Notes: a model not told the origin generated them from the letters alone. A stretch of 41,625 nucleotides of DNA from Ornithomonoglobus_A sp045532455 (GCA_045532455.1 JAZSFX010000029.1:1-41625), one strand, 5' to 3'. Shown: positions 31,455 through 39,634, counted from the stretch's first letter. Made by a program: numbers and translations.

Positions 31455-32588
31455 ATGTTTAAGATTCTACACAAAAATGGAAAAGCAAGACGGGGAGAAT
31501 TTACCACCGTACACGGAGTTGTGCAAACACCCGTGTTTCAGAATGTGGGAACACTTGCGGCAATCAAAGGCGCAGTTGATACAAGCGACTTAAAGGAAAT
31601 AGGTTGTCAGGTTGAGCTTTCCAACACATATCATCTCCATCTCCGCCCGGGCGACAAGGTTATAAAACAACTTGGCGGTCTGCATAAGTTTATGAATTGG
31701 GACAGACCAATCCTTACTGACAGTGGAGGTTTTCAGGTGTTTTCGCTTTCATCTTTGCGAAAGATAACCGAGGAGGGCGTAAAGTTCAGCTCGCATATAG
31801 ACGGACACAAAATTTTTATGGGTCCTGAGGAAAGTATGCAAATTCAATCTAACCTTGCCTCAACTATTGCAATGGCATTTGTCGAAAGTATCGAAAATCC
31901 TGCCCCGTACGATTACGTAAAAAAATCGTGCGACCGCACGTATAGATGGTTGGAGCGTTGCAAAGCGGAAATGACACGCTTAAACTCACTGCCCGACACA
32001 ATCAACAAAGAGCAAATGCTGTTTGGTATAAATCAGGGCGGAACATATGCCGACTTAAGAGTGGAGCATATGAAAAAGATTGCCGAGCTTGATTTGCCCG
32101 GCTATGCGATAGGCGGACTTGCAGTAGGCGAAAGCCACGAGGAAATGTACAGAATAATAGACGCAGTTGAGCCATTTATGCCCCAGGACAGACCCCGTTA
32201 CCTTATGGGTGTGGGAACACCGTCTAATATAATAGAGGCGGTTGCAAGAGGTGTCGACTTCTTTGACTGTGTAATGCCATCACGAAATGCAAGACACGGT
32301 TTTATCTTCACAAGACACGGTACAATGAATTTAATTAACCAGAAGTATGAACTTGATACACGACCCATTGATGAGGAATGTAATTGTCCTACATGCCAGA
32401 AATATTCAAGAGCATATTTAAGACATTTGTTTAAGGCAAAGGAAATGCTTGCAATGCGACTTTGCGTGTTGCATAATCTCTATTTTTATAACGAGCTTAT
32501 GGGTATGATACGAAAAGCTATCGAAGAAGACACATTTGAAGAATTCAGAAAAGAATATAGTGAGAAATTAGATAGAAGAATAATATAA
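31455..32588 (+). CDS. tgt: tRNA-guanine(34) transglycosylase (queuine tRNA-ribosyltransferase)
   Basis: Tgt exchanges guanine 34 of GUN-anticodon tRNAs (Asp, Asn, His, Tyr) for the queuosine precursor preQ1. The 377-residue TIM-barrel enzyme shows LSNTYHLHLRPG, the active-site DSGGFQVFSL, NQGGTYADLR, GYAIGGLAVGE, the nucleophile region GVDFFDCVMPSRNARHG, and the zinc site CNCPTCQKYSRAYLRHL followed by His in LHNLYFY. Length is normal. GAAAGAGGA precedes the ATG. It shares a promoter with the short ybaK-like frame. No queA or other queuosine genes are in the window. Confidence 0.97.
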   Translation: MFKILHKNGKARRGEFTTVHGVVQTPVFQNVGTLAAIKGAVDTSDLKEIGCQVELSNTYHLHLRPGDKVIKQLGGLHKFMNWDRPILTDSGGFQVFSLSSLRKITEEGVKFSSHIDGHKIFMGPEESMQIQSNLASTIAMAFVESIENPAPYDYVKKSCDRTYRWLERCKAEMTRLNSLPDTINKEQMLFGINQGGTYADLRVEHMKKIAELDLPGYAIGGLAVGESHEEMYRIIDAVEPFMPQDRPRYLMGVGTPSNIIEAVARGVDFFDCVMPSRNARHGFIFTRHGTMNLINQKYELDTRPIDEECNCPTCQKYSRAYLRHLFKAKEMLAMRLCVLHNLYFYNELMGMIRKAIEEDTFEEFRKEYSEKLDRRII

Positions 32589-32614
32589 TTTTTGTAGTAG
32601 CTATTGAAAATTTA

Positions 32615-32697
32615 AGCATAATATGTTATGCTAATTGTGTAACATAATTATAGCAAAATTTCTGTGGAAAAAAGAAAAAATCATATGGGTTACACAA
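32615..32697. repeat. Nested inverted repeats upstream of the hydrogenase operon
   Basis: AGCATAA TATG TTATGCT (32615-32632) is a perfect 7-base hairpin or palindrome. TTGTGTAAC (32635-32643) and GTTACACAA (32689-32697) are 9-base inverted repeats 45 bases apart. They fill the 131-base gap before the ferredoxin-like gene and are candidates for operator or leader structure. A weak promoter, TTGAAA (32604-32609) with TATGCT 17 bases on, overlaps them. Confidence 0.5.
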
Positions 32698-32719
32698 ATA
32701 ACGAAAGGATGTTTTTTAA

Positions 32720-32959
32720 ATGAAAATAACAGTATGCATTGGCAGTTCGTGCCATATTAAAGGTTCGCGTCAGGTTGTTGAAAGACTTCAATACTTTATA
32801 CAAGAAAATAACCTTGATAACAAAATAGAGCTTGGCGGTACATTTTGTATGGGTAAGTGTCAGCAGGGGGTATGCGTAACAGTAGATGATAATTTCTATT
32901 CCGTTACTCCCGAAACAGTAGATGAATTTTTCAAAAATGAAGTTTTAGCCAAGATATAA
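32720..32959 (+). CDS. Thioredoxin-like [2Fe-2S] ferredoxin (NuoE C-terminal type)
   Basis: The 79-residue protein has a thioredoxin-like ferredoxin fold with the 2Fe-2S ligand pattern C6xxxxC11 (ITVCIGSSC) and C43xxxC47 (TFCMGKC), plus C52. This is the fold of the NuoE/HydC-type small subunit without its N-terminal helical domain. It probably carries electrons to or from the two downstream hydrogenase-type proteins. GAAAGGATG lies upstream of the start. In Clostridia such small proteins are often encoded just before PAS-hydrogenase and phosphatase genes. Confidence 0.9.
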   Translation: MKITVCIGSSCHIKGSRQVVERLQYFIQENNLDNKIELGGTFCMGKCQQGVCVTVDDNFYSVTPETVDEFFKNEVLAKI

Positions 32960-33033
32960 TTCCAGGAAATGTATTGAAAATTCTTGTTACATAAAGTTGT
33001 TGCATTAATTGAAAGAGAGGGGAAGTGAACCAG

Positions 33034-34713
33034 ATGCCAAATTGTTTAACACTAAAAAAATCGAACTGTAAAAACTGTTATAAGTGTATCCGACACTGTC
33101 CCGTTAAAGCAATTCGCTTTTCGGGTAATCAGGCACATATTATCGAAAATGAATGTATATTGTGCGGACAATGCTTTGTTGTTTGTCCCCAAAACGCAAA
33201 GCAGATTGTAGATGAAACAGAAAAGGCAAAAGTGCTCTTGCGTAGTGGAGAGCCTGTTATTGCAAGTCTCGCACCGTCATTTGTGGCGAACTATGAGGGC
33301 GTTGGGATTGATGCTATGCGTGATGCACTTAAACGACTCGGCTTCTATGATGTCGAGGAAACAGCAATCGGGGCTACAATCGTAAAAAAAGAATATGAGA
33401 GAATGTTAAAAGAGGATGAACGTGATATTGTTATTACTTCGTGTTGTCATTCTATTAATTTACTTATACAAAAATATTTTCCTGCATCGCTTGAATATCT
33501 GGCGGACGTTGTATCTCCTATGCAAGCACATTGCATTGATATAAAAAAGAGATATCCGAATGCAAAAACTATATTTATAGGTCCTTGTGTTGCAAAAAAA
33601 GACGAAGCAGAGCACTATGGAGGAATTGTTGATGCTGTTTTGACTTTCGAGGAACTCACAAATTGGTTAAAGGAAGAAAATATAGAGCTTAAACAGGATA
33701 TGGACTCTAACGAAGAAAGCCGTGCAAGATTTTTCCCCACAACAGGCGGTATTTTAAAAACTATGACTCAGGATGCACCTGGATATACATATATAGCGAT
33801 TGACGGAATCGAAAACTGTGTGGATGCATTAAAGGATATAGAAGACGGAAAAACACACAAGTGTTTTATTGAAATGTCGGCATGCTCGGGAAGCTGTATA
33901 GGCGGTCCGGTTATGGAAAAATATCATCGTTCATCACCTATAAAGGATTTTATTACCATAGCAAACTATGCAGGAAGAAAAGATTTTGATGTTGATGAAC
34001 TTAATAATGTGGAGATAAAAAAGCAATTTACATATATTGAACATAAATTACAAACTCCATCAGAAACAGAAATATTTAATGTTCTTCGTCAAATGGGTAA
34101 ATTCAAGCCATCTGATGAACTTAACTGTGGTTCTTGCGGATATAATACCTGTCGTGAAAAAGCTATTGCCATCTGTCAGGGAAAGGCGGAAATCTCGATG
34201 TGTCTGCCATTTTTGAAGGATAAAGCAGAAAGCTTTTCTGATACTATCGTTAAAAACACTCCTAACGGTCTGATTGTTCTTAACGACAACCTTGAAGTTC
34301 AGCAGATAAATGAAGCGGCAAGAAGAATGATGAATATCCGTTCAAGTGCAGATATACTAGGTGATTTGGTTATTCGCATTATGGACCCTCAGGATTTTGT
34401 TGAGGTACTAAGCAGCGGCAGAAATATTCACAACAAACGTGTATATCTGGCTGAATATAAACGTTATGTGGAACAGTCTGTTGTATACGATCAGGATTCA
34501 CATCTTCTGGTAGGCATTATGCGTGATATCACCGATGAAGAAAATGAACGTGAAAAGAAAGAAAACATCAGCCGCCAGACAATTGAAGTGGCGGATAAGG
34601 TTGTGGATAAGCAGATGCGAATTGTTCAGGAAATTGCCTCTTTGTTGGGTGAAACTGCGGCAGAAACCAAAATTGCGCTTGCTAAATTGAAGGAGTCGAT
34701 TCAGGATGAATGA
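33034..34713 (+). CDS. Sensory [FeFe] hydrogenase homologue with PAS domain (HydS/HsfB-like, group C)
   Basis: The 559-residue protein has two [4Fe-4S] motifs (C12, C15, C18, C22 and C41, C44, C47, C51) and then an H-cluster domain. L1 is TSCCHS with C137-C138, L2 is GPCVAKK with C185, and L3 is MSACSGSC with C284 and C288; the four presumed H-cluster ligands are C138, C185, C284 and C288. L1 has His where catalytic enzymes have Pro, and L3 lacks the canonical MACPGGC residues. Next is a Cys-rich FeS domain (C365, C368, C373, C381, C390), a PAS domain (about 405-505) and a C-terminal helix. This suits a sensor better than a bulk H2 producer. ATG at 33034 is preferred over GTG at 33025 because GAGAGGGG is only two bases before the latter. 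It overlaps the phosphatase gene by eight bases. Confidence 0.88.
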   Translation: MPNCLTLKKSNCKNCYKCIRHCPVKAIRFSGNQAHIIENECILCGQCFVVCPQNAKQIVDETEKAKVLLRSGEPVIASLAPSFVANYEGVGIDAMRDALKRLGFYDVEETAIGATIVKKEYERMLKEDERDIVITSCCHSINLLIQKYFPASLEYLADVVSPMQAHCIDIKKRYPNAKTIFIGPCVAKKDEAEHYGGIVDAVLTFEELTNWLKEENIELKQDMDSNEESRARFFPTTGGILKTMTQDAPGYTYIAIDGIENCVDALKDIEDGKTHKCFIEMSACSGSCIGGPVMEKYHRSSPIKDFITIANYAGRKDFDVDELNNVEIKKQFTYIEHKLQTPSETEIFNVLRQMGKFKPSDELNCGSCGYNTCREKAIAICQGKAEISMCLPFLKDKAESFSDTIVKNTPNGLIVLNDNLEVQQINEAARRMMNIRSSADILGDLVIRIMDPQDFVEVLSSGRNIHNKRVYLAEYKRYVEQSVVYDQDSHLLVGIMRDITDEENEREKKENISRQTIEVADKVVDKQMRIVQEIASLLGETAAETKIALAKLKESIQDE

Positions 34714-35878
34714 TTTGTGTGCAGATATTGGATGGAAAAGTATTAACCACCATGGAGAAGAGCTTTGTGGCGACCACGTGGAAATTGTTGAGCAAAGCGA
34801 CAATTCAACAGTTATTGTTCTGGCAGACGGGCTTGGCAGTGGAGTTAAGGCAAGTATTCTTTCTACACTCACATCTAAAATCATTTCAACTATGATGGCG
34901 TCGGGACTGCCTATTGAAGAATGTGTTTCTACCATAGCAGCAACATTACCTGTATGTTCGGTAAGAGGTGTTGCATATTCTACGTTTACGATTATTCGTA
35001 TAATAGATAATGAGGCTGCCGAAATTATTCAGTATGATAATCCTCAGGTTATTGTGCTTCGCAACAATGCTAATTTTGACTATCCAAAAACCGAGATGAA
35101 TATTGACGGTAAAAAAATATATAAGACAGAATTAAGGCTTTGCGAAAATGACATCTTTATTGCCATGAGTGATGGCTGTCCACATGCGGGAATTGGCATG
35201 GCATATAACTTTGGCTGGAAGCGCGAGGATATAATATCTTATATGGAGGTTATGTCAGCTACGGGGTTAACGGCAAAAAATCTTTCAACAATGCTTGTTG
35301 ATGAATGCGACAAGTTATACGGTAACAAGCCAGGTGATGATGCAACTGCCTGCGTTATTAAAATAAGAAAACGTGAGCCAATGAACATATTGTTCGGACC
35401 TCCGTCAAATCGTGATGATGCTGAACGTATGATGTCGCTTTTCTTCTCCAAGGTTGGGAAACATATCATATGCGGAGGTACAACATCTTCTATTGCAGCT
35501 AAGTATTTAGGAAAACCATTACAGGCGTCATTAAATTTTGAAAAATCCGATATACCTCCAATTGCTAAAATCGAAGGTGTAGACCTCGTAACTGAGGGTG
35601 TTATAACAGTAAATAAAGTGCTTGAATATGCAAAGGACTATCTTGATAAGAATGAACTTTATGAACAATGGAATTTTAAGCAAGACGGTGCAGCATTGAT
35701 ATGTCAATTGCTTTTTGAGGAAGCAACAGATATAAATTTCTATGTAGGAAGAGCTATAAATCCCGCTCATCAAAATCCCGATTTGCCCATAAATTTCAGT
35801 ATTAAGATGAATTTGGTTGAAGAATTATCAAAATGCCTTAAGCTTATGGGAAAAAGAATTAAGGTGAGTTATTTTTAG
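34706..35878 (+). CDS. SpoIIE/PP2C-type serine phosphatase
   Basis: The 390-residue protein has an N-terminal PP2C/SpoIIE catalytic domain: D23 in CGDHVEIV, VLADGLGSGVKAS with D41-G42, the FIAMSDGC motif, and PGDDATACVIKIR with the final metal-binding Asp pair. These are the manganese-binding positions of SpoIIE-like phosphatases. Residues about 230-390 form an extra domain of unknown role (LFGPPSNRDDAERMMSLFF onward). Its start overlaps the sensory hydrogenase gene by eight bases, so the two are translationally coupled. The natural reading is that the sensor controls the phosphatase; the target phosphoprotein is not identifiable here. No anti-sigma or anti-anti-sigma gene is adjacent. Confidence 0.88.
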   Translation: MNDLCADIGWKSINHHGEELCGDHVEIVEQSDNSTVIVLADGLGSGVKASILSTLTSKIISTMMASGLPIEECVSTIAATLPVCSVRGVAYSTFTIIRIIDNEAAEIIQYDNPQVIVLRNNANFDYPKTEMNIDGKKIYKTELRLCENDIFIAMSDGCPHAGIGMAYNFGWKREDIISYMEVMSATGLTAKNLSTMLVDECDKLYGNKPGDDATACVIKIRKREPMNILFGPPSNRDDAERMMSLFFSKVGKHIICGGTTSSIAAKYLGKPLQASLNFEKSDIPPIAKIEGVDLVTEGVITVNKVLEYAKDYLDKNELYEQWNFKQDGAALICQLLFEEATDINFYVGRAINPAHQNPDLPINFSIKMNLVEELSKCLKLMGKRIKVSYF

Positions 35879-35913
35879 TGAGGGTGATGAATTATTCACT
35901 TACATAGCCCTCA
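35879..35913 (+). promoter_or_regulatory. Hairpin between phosphatase and hydrogenase genes
   Basis: TGAGGG (35879-35884) directly after the stop pairs with CCCTCA (35908-35913), enclosing the palindrome TGAAT T ATTCA (35888-35898). No T-run follows, so it is more likely a processing or stability element, or an operator, than a terminator. Confidence 0.5.
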
Positions 35914-35935
35914 ACAGAAAGGATTACAATAATAA

Positions 35936-37357
35936 ATGAAGAAATTTGATACTAAGGTGCAGCACCTCAAATATAAGGTGCTTCGCGAAGTTGCAAGACA
36001 TGCATGGAACAACACTTTATTTGAAAGTGTCCTTGACATACCCAAGACGATAGTTCCGGGAAAAACACCAACTATGCGTTGTTGTGTGTATAAGGAAAGA
36101 GCAATTCTTGCAGAACGTGTAAAGCTTGCTATGGGTGGCGATAAAGAAAACCCAAACGTTATTGAAGTAATTGAAATTGCTTGTGATGAATGTCCTGCAG
36201 CGGGATATGAAGTAACAGACTCGTGCCGTGGATGTCTTGCTCACAGATGTGAAGATGTGTGTAAGAGGGGAGCAATTTCGTTTGATATTCACCATGTCGC
36301 ACATATTGATAAAACAAAGTGTGTAGAATGTGGATTGTGTGCAAAAGTTTGTCCGTATTCTGCCATTGTTAATCGTAAACGTCCGTGTCAGAATGCTTGC
36401 AAAATTAAGGCCATTTCAATAAATGAGGATAATGGGGCATGTATAGATAATAACAAGTGTACATCCTGCGGTGCGTGTGTATATCAGTGTCCGTTTGGTG
36501 CAATTATGGATAAGTCGTATCTGCTTGATGTTATTGATTTGCTCAAAAATAGTCAGAACAATCAAAATTATAAGGTGTATGCTATGGTTGCACCGTCAAT
36601 TTCAAGTCAGTTTACCTATGCAAAGCTCGGTCAGGTAATAACCGGCCTTAAAGAACTTGGTTTTTATACGGTTATAGAAGCGGCTCTTGGTGCTGATATG
36701 GTGGCACAGTCAGAATCAAGAGAACTTGCTCAAAAGGGTTTTTTAACCAGCTCGTGTTGTCCTGCGTTTGTGTCATATGTTAAGTCGGCTTTTCCTGATT
36801 TAGTTAAATACATATCACATAATCTTTCGCCAATGGCAACACTTGCAAAATATATAAAAGAGACAGACAAAAACTCAAAGGTTGTATTTATAGGTCCTTG
36901 TACTGCCAAAAAAGCTGAGGCACAACTCGAAGGAATAAAACCATATGTTGATGCGGTTATGACGTTTGAAGAACTTCAGGCACTTTATGACAGTAAGGAT
37001 ATAGATATTACAACACTTGATGAAGATGTTCTGGATAATGCTTCATACTTCGGAAGAATATTTGCCCGTAGCGGCGGACTTTCCGATGCAGTTGCACAGG
37101 GATTAAAAGAGCAGAATATTGACTTTGACTTAAAAGCAATTCCGTGCGACGGTATTGAAGAATGTAAAATGGCGCTTCTTAAAAAGAGTAAAAATGTTCT
37201 TGATGCCAACTTTATTGAGGGCATGGCTTGCGTCGGGGGTTGTATAGGCGGTGCCGGATGTTTAACTCATGGAGAAAAGAACAAGGCAGAGGTAGATAAG
37301 TACGGTAAAGAAGCATTTGAGAAAAATATCACCGATGCTGTGGCAGTTTTAAAATAA
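35936..37357 (+). CDS. [FeFe] hydrogenase, group-B-like
   Basis: The 473-residue protein has an N-terminal Cys-rich region (CDECP, CRGCLAHRCEDVC), several [4Fe-4S] motifs (CVECGLCAKVC, CQNAC, CTSCGACVYQC) and a complete H-cluster domain: L1 TSSCCPAF with C274-C275, L2 GPCTAKK with C322, and L3 GMACVGGC with C432 and C436. C274 corresponds to the proton-transfer Cys and C275, C322, C432 and C436 to H-cluster ligands, so catalysis is possible. The extra N-terminal cluster domain and TSSCCP L1 match the poorly studied group B. Maturation genes hydE, hydF and hydG are not in the window. ACAGAAAGG precedes the start. A strong terminator follows. Confidence 0.9.
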   Translation: MKKFDTKVQHLKYKVLREVARHAWNNTLFESVLDIPKTIVPGKTPTMRCCVYKERAILAERVKLAMGGDKENPNVIEVIEIACDECPAAGYEVTDSCRGCLAHRCEDVCKRGAISFDIHHVAHIDKTKCVECGLCAKVCPYSAIVNRKRPCQNACKIKAISINEDNGACIDNNKCTSCGACVYQCPFGAIMDKSYLLDVIDLLKNSQNNQNYKVYAMVAPSISSQFTYAKLGQVITGLKELGFYTVIEAALGADMVAQSESRELAQKGFLTSSCCPAFVSYVKSAFPDLVKYISHNLSPMATLAKYIKETDKNSKVVFIGPCTAKKAEAQLEGIKPYVDAVMTFEELQALYDSKDIDITTLDEDVLDNASYFGRIFARSGGLSDAVAQGLKEQNIDFDLKAIPCDGIEECKMALLKKSKNVLDANFIEGMACVGGCIGGAGCLTHGEKNKAEVDKYGKEAFEKNITDAVAVLK

Positions 37358-37400
37358 AACAAAAATGGCTGTTAAATTTTTTAACAGCCATTTTTGTTTT
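37356..37400. terminator. Bidirectional terminator between hydrogenase and rubrerythrin
   Basis: AAAACAAAAATGGCTGTTAA (from 37356) is matched by TTAACAGCCATTTTTGTTTT (to 37400), a perfect stem around a short AT-rich loop, usable from both sides. Confidence 0.95.
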
Positions 37401-37406
37401 GATATA

Positions 37407-37943
37407 TCAATAATTGTCTGCGTAAACTTCAAAATAAGCTTGTGGGTGTGCACATGTAGGACAAACCTCAGGTGCATTTGTACCAACTACGATATGACCG
37501 CAGTTGCGGCATTCCCATACCTTAACTTCGCTCTTTGCAAAAACCTCTGCATTTTCTATATTCTTAAGAAGTGCGCGGTATCTTTCCTCGTGGTGCTTTT
37601 CGATAGCTGCAACAAGGCGGAATTTTCTTGCCAATTCCGGAAAACCTTCTTTTTCTGCAGTCTCAGCAAAGCCTGCATACATATCAGTCCACTCGTAGTT
37701 CTCGCCCTCAGCAGCACTTACAAGATTTGCCTGTGTGTCAGAAATGCCTTCCATTTCTTTAAACCACATTTTTGCGTGCTCCTTTTCGTTATCTGCAGTT
37801 TTTAAAAACAGTGCGGCAATTTGTTCATATCCCTCTTTTTTTGCAACAGATGCAAAATAGGTATACTTGTTTCTTGCCTGTGATTCGCCGGCAAAAGCCG
37901 CTTCAAGATTTTTTTGTGTTTGTGTTCCGTCGTACTTGCTCAT
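37407..37943 (-). CDS. rbr: Rubrerythrin
   Basis: Rubrerythrin reduces hydrogen peroxide in anaerobes. The 178-residue protein has the ferritin-like di-iron four-helix domain with ligands in AAFAGESQARNKY, ADNEKEHAKMW, ENYEWTDMY and IEKHHEERYRALL, followed by a C-terminal rubredoxin-like domain with CRNCG and CPTC. This is the common Firmicutes form. GGGAGGAT precedes the ATG. It lies 55 bases downstream of the phosphoribosyltransferase gene on the same strand; a TATAAA box near 37970 could give it its own promoter. Confidence 0.96.
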   Translation of the reverse strand: MSKYDGTQTQKNLEAAFAGESQARNKYTYFASVAKKEGYEQIAALFLKTADNEKEHAKMWFKEMEGISDTQANLVSAAEGENYEWTDMYAGFAETAEKEGFPELARKFRLVAAIEKHHEERYRALLKNIENAEVFAKSEVKVWECRNCGHIVVGTNAPEVCPTCAHPQAYFEVYADNY

Positions 37944-37998
37944 TTTTAGATCCTCCCTTTATTTACTTATTTTATACATAATTAATGTTTTTATGTAA

Positions 37999-38547
37999 TT
38001 AAATAACGTTTCCGTCCTTATCAAATAACGGTAATGGTGTGAGGTATGTTATATCCTCGCGGTCTATTGCATCACCCTCTGCCAATACTGCCATTTTACC
38101 TACTATATTTCCCTCAGCGGTTTTAACAAGAGCTTCAATAGCCTCCAATGATTCGCCGGTGCTTATTACGTCGTCAACAATAAGGACTCTTTTGCCTTTC
38201 ATCTGAGCAGCGTCGTCGCCGCCTATGCAAAGAGATTGCATACCTTGTGTTGTTATAGACTCAACCTCAACAGTTACAAGATTATCCATATAAAGCTTTG
38301 GCTTTTTACGTGCCACTATATACTTTTTGCCCGACATTTTCGAGATCTCGTGTGCAAGAGGTATGCCCTTGCTCTCAGCGGTGATAAGTACATCAAACTC
38401 GGGAGCTTTTTTTAAAAGTGCATCAGCACACGCTACTGTGATTTCGGTATCGCCAAACATTATAAATGCGGCAATCTGTAATTTATCATTTATGGGAAAT
38501 AGCTTTAAATCCCTTTTTAAGCCTGCAATTTCTATGGTGTATTTCAT
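37999..38547 (-). CDS. Phosphoribosyltransferase, adenine phosphoribosyltransferase-like
   Basis: The 182-residue type I phosphoribosyltransferase has the PRPP-binding motif RVLIVDDVISTGESLEA, the flexible-loop region with ARKKPKLYM, and LITAESKGIPLAHEIS like the Apt purine-binding side. An adenine or xanthine salvage enzyme is likely, but the base cannot be named with certainty from sequence. Length fits the Apt/Xpt size range. GGAGGAATT precedes the start, with a consensus promoter upstream. Confidence 0.85.
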   Translation of the reverse strand: MKYTIEIAGLKRDLKLFPINDKLQIAAFIMFGDTEITVACADALLKKAPEFDVLITAESKGIPLAHEISKMSGKKYIVARKKPKLYMDNLVTVEVESITTQGMQSLCIGGDDAAQMKGKRVLIVDDVISTGESLEAIEALVKTAEGNIVGKMAVLAEGDAIDREDITYLTPLPLFDKDGNVI

Positions 38548-38597
38548 TGCAATTCCTCCAATTTTTATATTAAAAATTTCTATTTAATACCATATAT

Positions 38598-38626
38598 ATT
38601 ATAATATATATATTTTTTGATGTCAA
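38598..38626 (-). promoter_or_regulatory. Promoter of the phosphoribosyltransferase gene
   Basis: Minus strand: TTGACA (38626-38621), 17 bases, TATAAT (38603-38598), a perfect consensus match. The rest of the 186-base gap up to the tRNA terminator is AT-rich and empty. Confidence 0.9.
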
Positions 38627-38701
38627 GCAAAAATTTATAAATAAATTCTGTTGAAATTCCTGTTGTATTTAATGAATAATAAAAAATCAATAATACAAAA
38701 T

Positions 38702-38732
38702 AAAAATCCCGTCTTGCGACAGGATTTTTATT
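38702..38732 (-). terminator. Terminator after tRNA-Leu
   Basis: On the minus strand AAAATCC.GTC pairs with GAC.GGATTTTT around GCAA, followed by a T-rich run, directly after the tRNA 3' end. Confidence 0.85.
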
Positions 38733-38733
38733 T

Positions 38734-38821
38734 TGGTGCCGCTGATCGGGGTCGAACCGATACGGATTATTAGTCCACTGGATTTTGAGTCCAGCGCGTC
38801 TGCCAATTCCACCACAGCGGC
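38734..38821 (-). tRNA. tRNA-Leu (anticodon CAA)
   Basis: The minus strand folds as a tRNA with acceptor stem GCCGCTG/CAGCGGC, D arm TGGCAGACGC, anticodon stem CTGGA/TCCAG with loop CTCAAAA giving anticodon CAA, a long class II variable arm (TGGACTAATAGTCCG region) and T arm GGTTCGACCCC. The CCA end is encoded. The long variable arm and anticodon CAA identify leucine, codon UUG. It lies downstream of rpsR on the same strand. Confidence 0.97.
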
Positions 38822-38828
38822 ATATATA

Positions 38829-38856
38829 CGGTCGCTTTTCGCGACCGTTTTTTTTT
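38829..38856. terminator. Hairpin between rpsR and tRNA-Leu
   Basis: CGGTCGC (38829-38835) and GCGACCG (38841-38847) flank TTTTC; the T-run follows on the plus strand, while on the minus strand it precedes the stem. It may serve as a weak terminator or processing site for the rpsR transcript before the tRNA. Confidence 0.5.
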
Positions 38857-38863
38857 GTTTTAA

Positions 38864-39109
38864 TTATTCTGCTACGAAAGGAAGCAAAGCTATAATTCTT
38901 GCTCTCTTTATTGCAGTTGTAAGTTGTCTTTGATGCTTAGCACAGTTGCCGCTGATACGTCTTGGAACAATCTTTCCTCTTTCTGATACGTATCTTCTTA
39001 GCTTAGCTGTGTCTTTGTAATCGATTGAATCTACCTTATCAACACAGAACAGACAAGCCTTTTTCTTTGGCTTTCTTGCTCTTAATTGCTTATCATTCTT
39101 TTCAGCCAT
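38864..39109 (-). CDS. rpsR: 30S ribosomal protein S18
   Basis: The 81-residue S18 has KKACLFC near the start, the DYKDTAKLRRYVSERGKI block and the C-terminal CAKHQRQLTTAIKRARIIAL signature. The CxxC and later CxxH pattern is the zinc-type form. The start at 39109 (MAEKNDKQLR) follows AAGGAGG; an in-frame Met at 39139 is upstream of it. Third gene of rpsF-ssb-rpsR. Confidence 0.97.
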   Translation of the reverse strand: MAEKNDKQLRARKPKKKACLFCVDKVDSIDYKDTAKLRRYVSERGKIVPRRISGNCAKHQRQLTTAIKRARIIALLPFVAE

Positions 39110-39139
39110 GGGTTTTTCCTCCTTATCAATTTTTATCAA

Positions 39140-39634
39140 TTAGAACGGTAAATCGTCTTCGCTTCCGTCTATTGCAGCAAAATCCATTTCATCAAAGCCG
39201 TCTGAAAAATCTGCAGACTGTGATGGGGCATTTTGTGCACTAGTACCGAAATTGCCGCCCTGTGCGGATGCGTAATCCTGATTATATCCGCCATTTCCCT
39301 GCATAGAACCGCTCTCTGTTCTTGAGCCTGTGAAGAATGCTTCTTCAACCACTACATCAGTAGCGTAGTTCTTTTTACCGTCTTGTCCCTCCCAGGTTCT
39401 TGTCTGGATAGAGCCTACAACAGCAATCATGCTTCCTTTATGGAAATAACGTGATATAAATTCACCTGTTTGACGCCAAGCAACGCAATTTATAAAGTCA
39501 GCCGGATAGTTTCCGTTCTGGTCTTTAAATCTTCTGTTTACTGCGATACTGAATCTTGCCACGCTGACACCTTGCGGAGTCTGGCGAAGGTCAACATCAT
39601 GGGTTAGTCTACCCATTAACATAACTTTATTCAT
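39140..39634 (-). CDS. ssb: Single-stranded DNA-binding protein
   Basis: SSB coats single-stranded DNA in replication and repair. The 164-residue protein has an OB fold (MNKVMLMGRLTHDVDLRQTP through AVVGSIQTRTWEGQDGKKNY), a Gly/Gln/Ser-rich linker from about residue 110, and the acidic protein-interaction tip DDLPF at the C-terminus. It sits between rpsF and rpsR, the classical order. Confidence 0.97.
   Translation of the reverse strand: MNKVMLMGRLTHDVDLRQTPQGVSVARFSIAVNRRFKDQNGNYPADFINCVAWRQTGEFISRYFHKGSMIAVVGSIQTRTWEGQDGKKNYATDVVVEEAFFTGSRTESGSMQGNGGYNQDYASAQGGNFGTSAQNAPSQSADFSDGFDEMDFAAIDGSEDDLPF

Noticed and set aside
32635..32697. Canonical Rex operator before the hydrogenase operon
   Set aside because: The half-sites are 45 bases apart and differ from TTGTGAA/TTCACAA-type compact operators; kept only as an inverted repeat.
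38829..38847. Strong rpsR terminator
   Set aside because: On the minus strand the T-run is on the wrong side of the stem, so it is called only as a weak or plus-oriented hairpin.
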